Positions 10,487 to 20,105 of a stretch of DNA of 35,893 nt are shown here, piece after piece. The DNA is from Schoenoplectus triqueter. Its lineage: Eukaryota > Streptophyta > Magnoliopsida > Poales > Cyperaceae. Positions within the stretch are counted from its first letter, which is position 1. Each line of letters begins with the position of its first letter. The DNA is taken from NCBI GenBank assembly GCA_964058805.1, contig CAXKVV010001010.1, positions 1-35,893 of the forward strand, given 5' to 3'. The notes under the pieces were generated by a model. The model was not told the DNA's origin and did no database searches. It saw only the letters and a list, made by a program, of their open reading frames with translations. The translations under genes were made by a program, and so were the position numbers.

Positions 10487-11074
10487 GAACCTACAAACAG
10501 ATCGGTTCAATCTATGGAAAGACAAACCTACAAACAGATCGGTTTTGTCCTATAGAAGACGAACCTACAAACAGATCGGTTCAGTCTATGCCACCTCGAG
10601 ATGTAACCTTACCTACAGACCAGGTTAATCTCTTCATAGGGGGCTTGAGGTGAGTCTACATACAGATCGACTCGACCTCCGTTGATCTAGAAGATAAACC
10701 TACAAACAGATCGGTTCAATCTTAACTAGTCAACGACCAATCACACAAAATACAACTCGAAGCACTGAGCCGGTTGATCTTGAGGTTGGTGAATCAGGAG
10801 AAGGGTGGATATGGCCCACGTGTTTCTTCTCACCGATCTTCTAGATCATGAATTCGAAGCACTAAGCCGATTCATAAACCTAGGAAACACAATTGCACAC
10901 AATATTAAACCTGAAGCGCTGGGCCAGTTCAACATTGAGGCATGTGTTAGTGAAGGAACCTACCTACAGAACGGTTCACATTCACTGTTTTGTGGATGAA
11001 TCTACCTACAGACCGATTCAATCTCACAGTCTCGGGAAATGAACTAGGAGACGAACTTATCGACGGATGAGTTC
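10487..11074 (+). repeat. Array of nine hairpin units with co-varying arms (family 1, 12-nt spacer)
   Basis: Each unit is a short arm, a conserved 12-nt spacer (TACAAACAGATC, TACCTACAGACC and variants) and the complementary arm. Units are: 10487-10508 GAACC/GGTTC; 10524-10545 AAACC/GGTTT; 10561-10582 GAACC/GGTTC; 10604-10627 TAACCT/AGGTTA; 10652-10673 GAGTC/GACTC; 10696-10717 AAACC/GGTTC (one mismatch); 10956-10977 GAACC/GGTTC; 10998-11019 GAATC/GATTC; 11053-11074 GAACT/AGTTC. Changes in one arm are matched in the other. Spacing between units is irregular. Translation gives no recognisable protein. See the findings for interpretation. Confidence 0.8.
10753..10930 (+). repeat. Three hairpin units with co-varying arms (family 2, 16-nt spacer)
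   Basis: The spacer is TCGAAGCACTGAGCCG or a close variant. Arms are CAAC/GTTG at 10753-10776, ATGAAT/ATTCAT at 10848-10875, and TTAAAC/GTTCAA (one mismatch) at 10905-10932. The arms differ completely between units yet pair within each unit. The units are interleaved with family 1. Confidence 0.7.
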
Positions 11075-11093
11075 AGTCTTGCCAGCTCAAATG

Positions 11094-11480
11094 GTCATGA
11101 ATTACTTGTTCATGACACCGAGTCATTAAGATGTCACTTCTTTCGGACATCGTAATGTTCTTCTTCTTCAAAGTCGACATATCTCTCCATGCTGATGTCG
11201 TAGCTTTGGTCATTCTTCAGCGAGCGTCAAGATGTTCTTGTCTCGACTAGTCATTCTACATGTTGCATTACTTGTGCAAAATTACTATATTGCCCTACAC
11301 CCCTTGTGTGAGCGTATTCAATCATGAGTTACTTGCTCATGGCAGTAAGTCATTAAGATGTCACCTATCTAGGACATCGTAATGTTCTTCTTCCTCAGGG
11401 TCGACATATCTCTCCATGCTGATGTCGTAGCTCTGGTTATTCTTCATTAAGCGTCAAGATGTTCCTGTCTTGACATATCT
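11094..11480 (+). repeat. Direct duplication (~227-bp offset) that includes hairpins
   Basis: About 11097-11250 and 11324-11480 align: TTAAGATGTCAC, GGACATCGTAATGTTCTTCTT, GTCGACATATCTCTCCATGC and TGATGTCGTAGCT occur in both. Inside each copy is GATGTC, a 10-nt spacer, then GACATC (11130-11151 and 11357-11378); the spacers differ but the arms are identical. 11094-11116 is GTCATGA/TCATGAC around 9 nt. Confidence 0.75.
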
Positions 11481-11877
11481 CCTCATATTGCTATCGAAGC
11501 CTTAATCATTCTACGCTAAGATGTTCTTGTCTCAACGTATCTCATTATTCTTCATCAAGTGTTGAGATGTTCTTGTCTCAACGTATCTTCTCATGTTGCT
11601 ATCAAAGCCTTAATCTTCTCACGTCAAGATGTTCCTGTCTCGACGTATCTTATTATTCTTCATCAAGTGTCAAGATGTTCTTTTCTTGACATATCTTCTC
11701 GTATTGCTATTAAAACCTTAATCATCTCACGTCAAGATGTTCTTGTCTCAACGTATCTTCTTCATATTGCTATCGAAGCCTTAATCATCCTACGTCGAGA
11801 TGTTCCTGTCTCAACGCATCTTTTCGTGTTGTCATTGCAACCTTATTTATCCTCCGTCAAGATGTTCTCGTCTTGAC
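11226..11877 (+). repeat. Array of 7-bp-arm hairpin repeats (family 3, 8-nt spacer)
   Basis: At least nine units of arm-TGTTCnTG-arm occur. Perfect ones are 11453-11474 (GTCAAGA/TCTTGAC), 11561-11582 (GTTGAGA/TCTCAAC), 11669-11690 and 11856-11877 (GTCAAGA/TCTTGAC). Units at 11226, 11623, 11731 and 11794 have one or two mismatches. The change from GTCAAGA/TCTTGAC to GTTGAGA/TCTCAAC is compensatory at two pairs. Units are joined by degenerate linkers with GTATCTTCTCATGTTGCTAT and AAGCCTTAATCAT phrases. Confidence 0.8.
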
Positions 11878-11949
11878 TAATCATTCTAAATGTCATATCA
11901 TGTGTGCAAATATCCCTATATGGCTCTACACTCCTTATGTGAGCATATT

Positions 11950-13200
11950 TATTCATTTCTAAAATGCACAAAGTCTATTATATAATATCTTTCATTATTA
12001 TTTTTATTATAAAGATGCATTTATTTATTATTATTATTATTATTATTGTTATTATTATTATCATTATTATTATTTTTATTTTTAAACTCTATTTATCTAT
12101 GTAGAAAATTATTTACAAAAATAATAGAAAAAGGGGTTAGCTATTTAACTAGAGTCTTATTTATATTTTTGGGATTTTTACAATAGCTAAAATAGTAGAA
12201 TTTTATTTTTTATTATTTCTAAACTCTATTTATTTTGTAGAAAATCACTTACAAAAATAATAGAAAATAAAATAGCTATGATTTTATTTGTATTTTCAAA
12301 ATGTTTATAATAACCAAAGTAATAGGATTTTGTTATTATATTCTATTATTCATTATGTAGGAATTATTTACAAAATCAAAAGATGATTAACTATATTATT
12401 TTTATTATTATTATTTCTTTATTTTTTTATTTTTTTTTATTATTATTTTTTTAAAAATCCATAATAGCTAAAAAGAAATCATTATTAATATTCTATTCTA
12501 TTTATTATACTATTCATTATATCTATTTTTATTATTTCCATTTATTATCTATAGAAAAGTATAAGATTTTATTATTAGTTGAAAATAGCTATAAGAGATG
12601 AAATTCATTATGTTTTTATTACAACTATTATTTTTATTACATTTTATTCATCAAAAATATTTTTATTGTATATATTTGTATAGAAATAACAAAAGAAATA
12701 CAATTCATATTATAAAACTATATTATCATTCTTTATTATAAAAGAAAATGTATTTTACTATTTATTACCATGGTAGTATATTTTTGTATATTTTGTGCTA
12801 TCTTTTTACAGAAAATATCAATATAATATCTATTATTATTATTATTTTTACTTATCAAAGAATATAGCTAATCTCATTATTTATTATAGCATATTACTAT
12901 CATCATTATTATTTCATGGAAAATCACTTGAAAAATCACTAAAATATATCTAGTTATTATTTATGATTTTTATTTGTATTTTTGGAATTTTTATAGTATT
13001 TAAAATGACAAGTCAAAGCTAGGTCAAATATATCAATATATGTAATGTCTTTTGCTTTTAAATTGTTTTATTATGATTATATTTTCAAAGCTGAAATATT
13101 ATTGTATAGAAAAATAGTATGAAAAATAAGGAAATTTTAGAAACAAATTTGAGTCAATTTGGAGTTCAGGAACATTCTCAAATCATTTATTTACTATATA
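11950..13200. repeat. AT-rich block with TTA microsatellite and ~133-bp degenerate tandem repeats
   Basis: A (TTA)n tract runs at about 12018-12080. Copies of AAACTCTATTTAT..GTAGAAAATnA(C/T)TTACAAAA begin near 12086 and 12219, with a weaker copy near 12358, each followed by an AATAGAAAA-AGCTA-TTTTATTTGTATTTT pattern. No coding sequence is seen. Confidence 0.6.
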
Positions 13201-15920
13201 TAATTATTGTTCTGTTATTATTTAACCATTGGGCCTAATCTGGGCCGCCAGATCTATATCAAGATTGGCGCTCATCTTTCATTTAATTCTATTCTTTTTT
13301 TTTGCCGCCGGATATGTTTCAAGATTGGATCACATGAGATGAGAGGCCCAGATTCTCTTATCACTTTATTCAAGTTATGTTCGTTCGATTCATTTTAAGA
13401 TTCGTATGCATGCTTCAATATTCGTGCTCAGGTGCCAATACTCGTGCTAGCGTGTTTGGTTGACTCTCCGGTCAATGGCGCCTTCAAGATTTGTGCCGGC
13501 GGCGTTTCCGGCGATTAAGGTTGTCTCTTTCCGATCAGATAGTCCCTCCGGCGTCGTCTCTTCTCGAGGAGTTGTTTCATGAGGCCTGATCAATGATCTG
13601 TATGGTGGCTCTTGCTGTTCACCAATGCCATATGAGTTGGCTTGGTACCAATCGGTACCGAGTTTCAATTCTTGCTAATTCAACGAAATTAGTTGATGCT
13701 TTTGACAATTAAACTCTTTATTCATATCGTATATGTATACTAAGGTGGATTAGCATGATTATTACAACGCAAATTGACTCAAAAGCATCTCAAATTCAAA
13801 TGTTACTCAAAGCATAACAGTATAATTCGGTACCGAAGATACAATTATGCATTACGATGAATCTTAACAATGTTCTTGTCAAATTAAAATTCATAATGCA
13901 TCGTTTGACGCTTTTGCATGGATCAGGCTAACATCATACCTCTAATTTGAATGATAATCGCGTTATAATTGGATAAGAATGGGTACAGTGCAGTATCGCT
14001 CAACACCGATTACAATTTCACTCAAAATTCCGGCTATTCACTTACTTTCAATGCGGCTTATGCACTTAATAGACTTCTTAATGACAATCATAACCAAGCT
14101 ATATCTAATCATGCATGCAATTTTCCCTAATTTCAAGTTTGGAACCGGATTTAACTGGTACGACGCGATAGCATACTGAAGATCACTAATTCCGTCGAGT
14201 TCTCAAGTTAAAACTGAGATCAATCGACTCTGAACAACACTACAACCTTGAATACAAGTGATACAAACACAAACTAAGATGAATTTGATGTTTAAACAAA
14301 GAATTAAATCAAGAATCCCCACTGGTATCGAGTTCTCAGGTTTTAACCGAGATCAATCGATTTAACCAGTTCAATTACAACCTCTATGATCAAGATTCAC
14401 TCAAGAAATGAAGCAAATATAAGGATCAAATCAAGCAATTCACAAACAAAAGAATAGAAAGGCGAAAATCAAAAGAAAAGATAGGAAATTCACTGACGAT
14501 TATACTGTTATTCCAATGGAAGTTTGAATTACATACCTTTCCTTTGAATTACCACAAACCAAGCTTCCAAATCACTAATTGACTGTGATCCAAGGATGAC
14601 AGAGCTCTCTTCTTGTAGGATTGAAGAAATTCAATCGAGTTCTCAAGTTTGCAACTGAGATCAATCGATTCTATTACTTCTTCTTCCTGTTCTTGCTCTC
14701 TTCCTCTCAATCTCTCACTATTAGCTCTTAAATGGGTATGCTTATGCTCTCCTTTTCGTGTCTCCCTATGTTTGTGCTGTTAATTGGGTTATATAGGCAA
14801 TTGAAATGGTGCACCAAAGGAGTTAAAGCCATACACCCTCTAAACACCATCAATTAACTTGCCATGGCCTATAGACATGGTCTTTGCTTTCTGTTATTGC
14901 TTATGTTATGTTGTGGGCCCCACTCAGAGAATCCAAAGCTCCAATCTTTGACTGTTGACTTGGTTCCACCACCTTCTCATTTCTCATCGTCCATAGAACC
15001 TTCTAGCATCTTCAACATGCTATATATACCCATTTGAATGCACCCAAGGCGCCTCTCTCTTCTCTGCCATTGTAATCCATCTCTTCAAGTTCCAATTCAT
15101 TCACCCGAGCTCATACCTTAGCCATTACCGTAGCTCCTTCATCCAATCACCAATCTCCATCACTTCAACATCATCGTGAGGGTGCATAGAGGCTATAAGC
15201 ACTGCCAATTCGAGTTCACAGTACAAGGTTTCAATTTTCATCAATTTGCCCGATTTTATCACTCCATCTCAATTACTTTAATTCATCCCCTAATTGCTGC
15301 TCCTTTCTTCATACACAGTGTCGCCTAAGCAAGTGGAGAAGGTTTGCATTATCAATTTTTGATTTTGAAGTAGGAATTGGAGTGCTTCATCAATTGCCCG
15401 AGGTATTCATCTCTCTCAATCACCTTACTCATTTATTGTTTTTCAATTCTGATCAATTGCACATACTCTCCCACGTATAGGCTAGCTCTAGGTGAAAGGA
15501 ATTGGAGTTGCGAGCTTTGGAGAGCTTGATCACCTCTAATGGCACCTTCTGCCTCGTCGAGAAGAAGAAAGAAGAGAGGGAGGGGAGAAGGAGAAGAGAA
15601 AGAAGGGGGCGCGCTTGGCGCACAGAGTCCACAACTATGTGGGACCCACAGTCAGAGGCGCAACACAAGTGAGCCAGGTACACACCGCTTCTTTCTTTTG
15701 ATTTAAATCTCAGATTAGATCTGTGCATAGGCCTGGTGCATGATTGCCTGTGTGAGCTATACATTCATAAACCTGACAAATGGGCCCCACATGTAAGTAT
15801 ATGAATCTCGGCCCATTAGTCCAGCTGTGGATTGATTAACTCTCTGCTTAAATCTAACTGATCTGACTTGGCACACTCTGATAGGTCCACTTGTTTAATC
15901 AATCCATTAATCATCTGTTA
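13200..15920. other. Non-coding part of the nested insert
   Basis: No credible gene is seen. Visible structure includes two copies of CCnGATnTnTnTCAAGATTGG (about 13250 and 13308), a perfect 12-bp palindrome TTCGGTACCGAA at 13826-13837 and paired KpnI-like palindromes near 13647-13660. An imperfect inverted repeat pairs GATGCTTTTGACAATT (about 13692) with AATTGACTCAAAAGCATC (about 13770). The 15.0-15.5 kb stretch is pyrimidine-rich and leader-like but has no start of a recognisable protein. Confidence 0.5.
14191..14666 (+). repeat. Three hairpin units TCTCA-arm (family 4)
   Basis: Units at about 14199-14218, 14334-14353 and 14640-14660 share CGAGTTCTC at the left and GAGATCAATCGA at the right. 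The inner arms are AGTT/AACT, GGTT/AACC and AGTT/AACT around 2-3 nt loops, with a constant bulged A. The middle unit therefore carries a paired A-T to G-C change. Confidence 0.65.
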
Positions 15921-15949
15921 TAGTATTGATCCATGCTGAGGTGGCTCTG

Positions 15950-16185
15950 TAGTGTAGTGCCATGTGGCACTAGGGTGGTGAGGTGGTCTCCTCTGGCTGT
16001 GCCATGTGGCATAGGGTTGGGTTAAGTGGACCTCTGGTGTGGTGCCATGTGGCACTAGGGTGGTGAGGTGGCCCACTGGCTGTCTGCCACGTGGCTCTAA
16101 GGTGGGGCCCACCTGTCAGTGACTCATACCAGGGTGGGGCCCACTTGCTGACATGGCCCAATGAGAGGCTGCCACGTGGCACACC
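15950..16185. repeat. Repeats centred on TGCCAyGTGGCA palindromes (G-box-like)
   Basis: TGCCATGTGGCA occurs near 15959, 16000 and 16043, and GCCACGTGGC near 16087 and 16172. The flanks CTAGGGTGGTGAGGTGG are duplicated at about 15970 and 16056. GCCACGTGGC is the classical plant G-box (bZIP/bHLH site), but here it lies in repeat DNA, so a regulatory role is speculative. GTGGGGCCCAC is also repeated (about 16101, 16134). Confidence 0.65.
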
Positions 16186-16604
16186 CTCTCTCTTCTCTTA
16201 TTTTATTCCTTCTGTGTTTCCTGCACCCAGTTTGTACCCAGAGCTGCTGTTATCCCCAACTTGCACCCAGAATTGCTCTGATCAAATCTCAGCCTCTGAT
16301 TAATCCATTTATTCTGCCTTTATTTTCCTTAAATTTATTTTAATAGCTCCACTTATCCAAAAATTATGAAATTTTCACCAAAAATCCCTAAATTCATGAT
16401 GATCATCCCTGTAATTTTTAATTCCATTTTTACCCCTCCTTCTCTGAATTAAAAATTCTTTTGTCCATAAAACCCTATTATTCCTTATGAATTAATCTCT
16501 GATTTCAATTGTAGCTCTGTGTCTCTGCCAATTATCTCTCTCTTGCAGAAACCACCCTAACTAAATACCAATTAGACTTATATTGATATTCATTAGGGCT
16601 TGAT

Positions 16605-16830
16605 TTGATCAAATGCTGACTACTTATCAGCAATTAATACAAATCTAGACTTGATCAGGTGGTTGCTCCCAGCTTTGGCACCTGATCAGTCTTGTGAAAT
16701 TGACTTTCAATCCCTTAACATGAGGGTGACTTGGTCAAAGAACTGACTACTTATCAGTAATTGACACAAATCAAAGCATGGTTAGGTGGTTGCTCGCAGC
16801 TTTGGCACCAGGTCAGCCTTGAAAGCAAAA
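16605..16830 (+). repeat. Tandem ~127-bp duplication with nested hairpins (family 5)
   Basis: The copies start near 16605 and 16735 and share CTGACTACTTATCAG, AGGTGGTTGCTC and CAGCTTTGGCACC. In copy 1 TGCTGA/TCAGCA pair around CTACTTA (16614-16632). In copy 2 the same loop is flanked by ACTGA/TCAGT (16742-16758), a compensatory G-C to A-T change. Copy 1 also has perfect 10-bp arms TGATCAGGTG/CACCTGATCA around 17 nt (16652-16688), which are degraded in copy 2. Confidence 0.75.
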
Positions 16831-16979
16831 TCACATTTGGAATTTCTCATGACTAGTTGCATCAAAATGCTAGCTTGGCATTGACATCATTTCATGTAGC
16901 ATAGGGATTATACTGCTTCAGCTCCTTTCTAGGGTTAGCTCCAAAGGCAGATTTTTAGGGTTCAATTCTGACTCCTTCA

Positions 16980-17520
16980 ATAGGTCACTGAGGTGTGGGG
17001 TCCACCTGTCAGTGAAAATGGTCACATGGGTGACTCATCAGATAGGCTATGTTGTTAGATTCATCTACAAGGGACTGTCAGGTGGGTCCCACTTGTCAGA
17101 GAAAATGTAATCAAATGGCTGACCCATCAGGAGATTTTCTCTCTCCTAAATCTCCCGAGGGTCAGCCACCTCGAATGAGTAGGAGGTGGTGGGGTATTTA
17201 TATCCTCGTCATTCACCCTATTATTTCATTGTGGGATTAATGCTTAACCTCTGTTCCGGGTTGGTTAGCTTTCTTAGCAAAATAGGCTAGGTCCATGTCA
17301 TTGGAGCTGCTCATAAGGGACTGCCATGTGGGTCCCACTTGTCAGAAAAGATATAATCACATGGTGACACCCAAGAGGTCTCCTCTCTCCCTCGATCTTC
17401 TTGGCTGTCACTCATGCTGAGTGGATAGAGAATAGCGGGGTATTTATACTCTTCACTTTATGCCCATCATTCCATTGTGGGACTAATGGATTTGTTCCGG
17501 GGTTAGGCAGCGACCTCTCC
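16980..17520 (+). repeat. Tandem ~235-bp repeats
   Basis: Two long copies (about 17046-17280 and 17285-17520) and a partial one (about 16980-17045) share AAGGGACTG, GTGGGTCCCACTTGTCAG, an AA-n-ATnTAATCA-ATGG block, GGGGTATTTATA, TTCCATTGTGGGA-TAATG and GTTCCGGG. They are diverged by point changes and small indels. No coding capacity is seen. Confidence 0.75.
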
Positions 17521-17639
17521 TGATCAGTGGGTCATCTTTCACTGCTCTCTCTCTTCTCCCTCTTTCTTATAATTCATCATTAATCATCAGTTTATTTCAT
17601 TTATTCATCTACTCATCTTTGAAATTTTTTTTTTTTAAG

Positions 17640-18130
17640 GGTAAACAGATTGTTTCAGAATTCACGGGATCGGTGAATAGTGTTTTTACGAAAGTTACGG
17701 TATTTTTGCACATTTGTGAAATAGAATTACTGCGAGTCGTGAATAGTACTATTTCATCTTTTTCTCGGGTGAATAGTGTTTTTGCAAGAAACCGCAGTTT
17801 ACAGTATTTCTGACAAAAGAAATAAACCGCTCTCTGGTCAGTCCTAGTGGATAACCTACAGAGGCATCAGACGTTTGGTGCTCCGAGACAAGCCGATTTT
17901 CATTTCAATTAAAATTTAGAAGCGAAGTATAACATCTTATATTAATCTATTTAATTATTAAGTAGATTAATATTTTAGAAATCAATCATGGAGTAGATCA
18001 ATAAATGTTTAAAGAGGTGTGTATCTCTCGGTAATCATCCGACATACCACTTTAACCCTAAGCTTAAGTTAGAAGTAAAATAATATTTTACCGTCTTTTG
18101 TAAAGGATTAAATGTCTGCATCTCTCGGTA
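17640..18130. repeat. GTGAATAGT repeats and a ~92-bp tandem duplication near the insert's end
   Basis: GTGAATAGTGTTTTT or GTGAATAGTAC occurs three times (17672-17780). Near 17877 a TTTGGTGCTCCGAGAC string is faintly like a gypsy primer-binding region, but no LTR pair was found. From about 18012 and 18102 two copies of ATCTCTCGGTAATnATCnGACAT followed by CTTAAGTTAGAAGTAAAAT-like sequence occur. The second copy has perfect ATGTCTG/CAGACAT arms. Confidence 0.55.
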
Positions 18131-18479
18131 ATTATCAGACATATTTTAATCCTTAACTTAAGTAGTAGTAAAATTTTTGTTCTATGGTCTTTCCGCAACT
18201 TGAGCATTAATGGGATTTGGGCATTCCAAAACCCAACAACACCATCTAAAGCTCCTAATGTTCGCTTTTGATGTGATGCCCGAGGAGGATGAGGACGATA
18301 AAACAACGTCGCTCTCGTTCTATTTTTTCTCTGCGGTGTTATAACCGCCCGAACCTAGTATGTGAGGATGTAAATTCTTTTCAGCATTTATTCGTGCTTG
18401 CGTACTTATCGCATGTCAATACAAATTAAAAATATAATTTACTAATAGTAAAATATTACATTAGAAAGTTTTTTTAGTT

Positions 18480-19005
18480 ACGTTAAACTCATCGTTGGCT
18501 TTTTTATTCATAAACTCTTCCCACTACTTCAATGTGATATTGAAATCATCGCACAGTCTTCAGATTATTCAGATCTGCATTGGTGATGTAATATCTCACC
18601 AATCTAGTTTTCCAAGACTTCCAACGCGCGCCCATTAACATTAGGATTTTTCTTTTATATCTATTGTCATTTATGATCCACCATCCCTGAAATAAACAAA
18701 TAAATTAGTGAATAAATACAACATTAACTAGTTTATGATTTATGAGTTAATATTTTATATACCTTGAAGTCATTCCAAAGCTCATTTTTAAGCTCTACAT
18801 TGACCTTCTTCCAACTTTGAATTGTGCATGGTACCCGATCTCTTACCAAGATAGCGAAATAATTCACAAATTTTGATGCATTGTCACTAATTGGTACACC
18901 GTCACTTCTAAACTCAATGTGTCTCTCATCAGTTTTTTTACTCCCGTTAAAACCCGACAAAGACGTTCTTGATTTTTTTTTCCCGATCCTTCTTCCATTA
19001 TTGTA
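18480..19005 (-). pseudogene. TNPA-type CACTA gene, N-terminal part, decayed
   Basis: Minus-strand sequence encodes RSDGVPISDNASKFVNYFA, then a WKKVNVELKNELWNDFK helix. After an intron (donor about 18770, acceptor near 18688) it encodes GWWIINDNRYKRKILMLMG and ARWKSWKTRLVRYYI. This order is characteristic of the plant En/Spm TNPA-like (Transposase_24 type) DNA-binding region. An ATG-led stretch near 19000 is out of frame with the conserved part because of an A-run indel. A second frameshift occurs near TVRDD, followed by an in-frame TAG. The remaining exons lie beyond the nested insert at 6405-8660. Confidence 0.75.
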
Positions 19006-19721
19006 ACTAATATATAAAATTATAAAGAATTCAATTAATATATTTATAAAAAAATTTCAGATATATTATGATATTCAATTAGTATATTTATAAATTTTGA
19101 ACTATGGTTGGTAAGAGTATATTAATTTCTACAAATAAGCAAACGATAATTAAACTGGCAGCAATAAAAAGATCCAATTAAACTGTAGGAATTTATGATT
19201 TTGACATATAAATTTTATTTTATATTCTTATTCTCCACATAGATTAGAACCTAACTATAAATTTTGAGATAAAAATATAAAGTTTTGAGCACCCAAATGC
19301 CCTAATTACTCTTAATTATCCATTAATTATAATTTTAACTCTTTGGTCAAAATCACTTTAAACTCAACTAAAATGACGTCAAATAAAAAAAATGAAACAT
19401 AAATGTTATTTGAAATTACTTATTGTATTTTACTGTCACATTGTATCGGTATAATATTTTAGATATTTTGCATGAAAACCCAAAAATTTAGGAATTTTAC
19501 ATAATTATCTTAAAAATCATAAAATAACCTCATTTTGGTTGGACCATTTTGTACAAATGACATATATATTTTATTTCATATTCTTGAAATCTATTATAAC
19601 TAGTGATTAACTGAAAATTTTGAGAAAAAAATTATAAGGAGTGGCACCACAAAAATTATGAAATAAAAGAAAAGAAAATTCTTCACCTTAGCACAAGGGG
19701 CAGTGAAGAAGCACAAGGGGC

Positions 19722-19845
19722 AGCTGAGGGCGGGACAACGGAGGGCGGGGCAGCGGAGCACAGGACAGCAGAGGGCGGTGCAGCGGAGAGCAGGGCAGCG
19801 GAGGATGGGGCAGCGAAGCACGGGACAGCAGAGGGCGAGGCGAGG
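19722..19845. repeat. 15-bp GC-rich minisatellite (about eight units)
   Basis: The unit is CAGCGGAGnnCnGGG with variants, repeated head to tail. It stands out sharply from the AT-rich surroundings and lies between the two CACTA genes, upstream of the TNPA/Ulp1 gene. The plus strand has GGGCGGG-n8-GGGCGGGG at about 19728-19750, a possible G-quadruplex with one long loop. Because the period is a multiple of three, all frames stay open and give five-residue repeats (for example LRCPA on the minus strand). No real protein is claimed. Confidence 0.8.
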
Positions 19846-19954
19846 CGGGTCTCTAGGGTTTAATGGAGAGTTCTCGCCTTCTTGGGAAGAAATAGTAAGA
19901 TATGAAATTTGGAAGTGGAAGAGAGGCGGGTTTTGTTTTTTTTTTCCGAACACC

Positions 19955-20105
19955 TAATTAGAGCCGGTTATTGGTATAATCGGTTTTAATTGGAAAATAC
20001 AATTAAAGCCAGTTATAGACAAAAATCGATTCTAAATGAGAGATTCGATTTCAACCGATTATAGACAAAAACCGGTTCTAAAAAAACGAATATACATTCT
20101 ATAAA
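19955..20105. repeat. Internal cluster of ACCGGTT-type CACTA repeats
   Basis: At least six copies of AGCCGGTTATTGG / AACCGATTATAGAC / AAAACCGGTTCTAAA occur here, the same motif as the element's two subterminal arrays, yet in the middle of the element between the two transposase genes. It lies about 1 kb upstream of the TNPA/Ulp1 start. Confidence 0.7.

Noticed and set aside
10504..10512. tRNA B-box (GGTTCAATC resembles the T-arm) suggesting a SINE or tRNA
   Set aside because: No A box at the proper distance and no cloverleaf; the motif belongs to the hairpin arm.
10440..10628. Possible protein with PTNRS-type repeats
   Set aside because: The repeat structure is explained better by inverted arms at the DNA level, units are irregularly spaced and change frame, and other units contain stops.
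11559..11876. Open 105-codon frame across hairpin family 3
   Set aside because: Pseudo-periodic translation of a repeat; frame not maintained over the whole array.
10487..11877. CRISPR-like array
   Set aside because: Plant nuclear context, degenerate repeats with irregular spacing and no cas genes; the similarity is limited to short palindromic units.
17870..17895. Retrotransposon primer-binding site
   Set aside because: TTTGGTGCTCCGAGAC is only loosely similar to gypsy primer-binding regions and no LTR end or duplicate LTR is present next to it.
19600..19957. Cys/Leu/Pro-repeat and Arg/Gln-repeat proteins on opposite strands
   Set aside because: Both are artefacts of the 15-bp minisatellite, whose period keeps every frame open.
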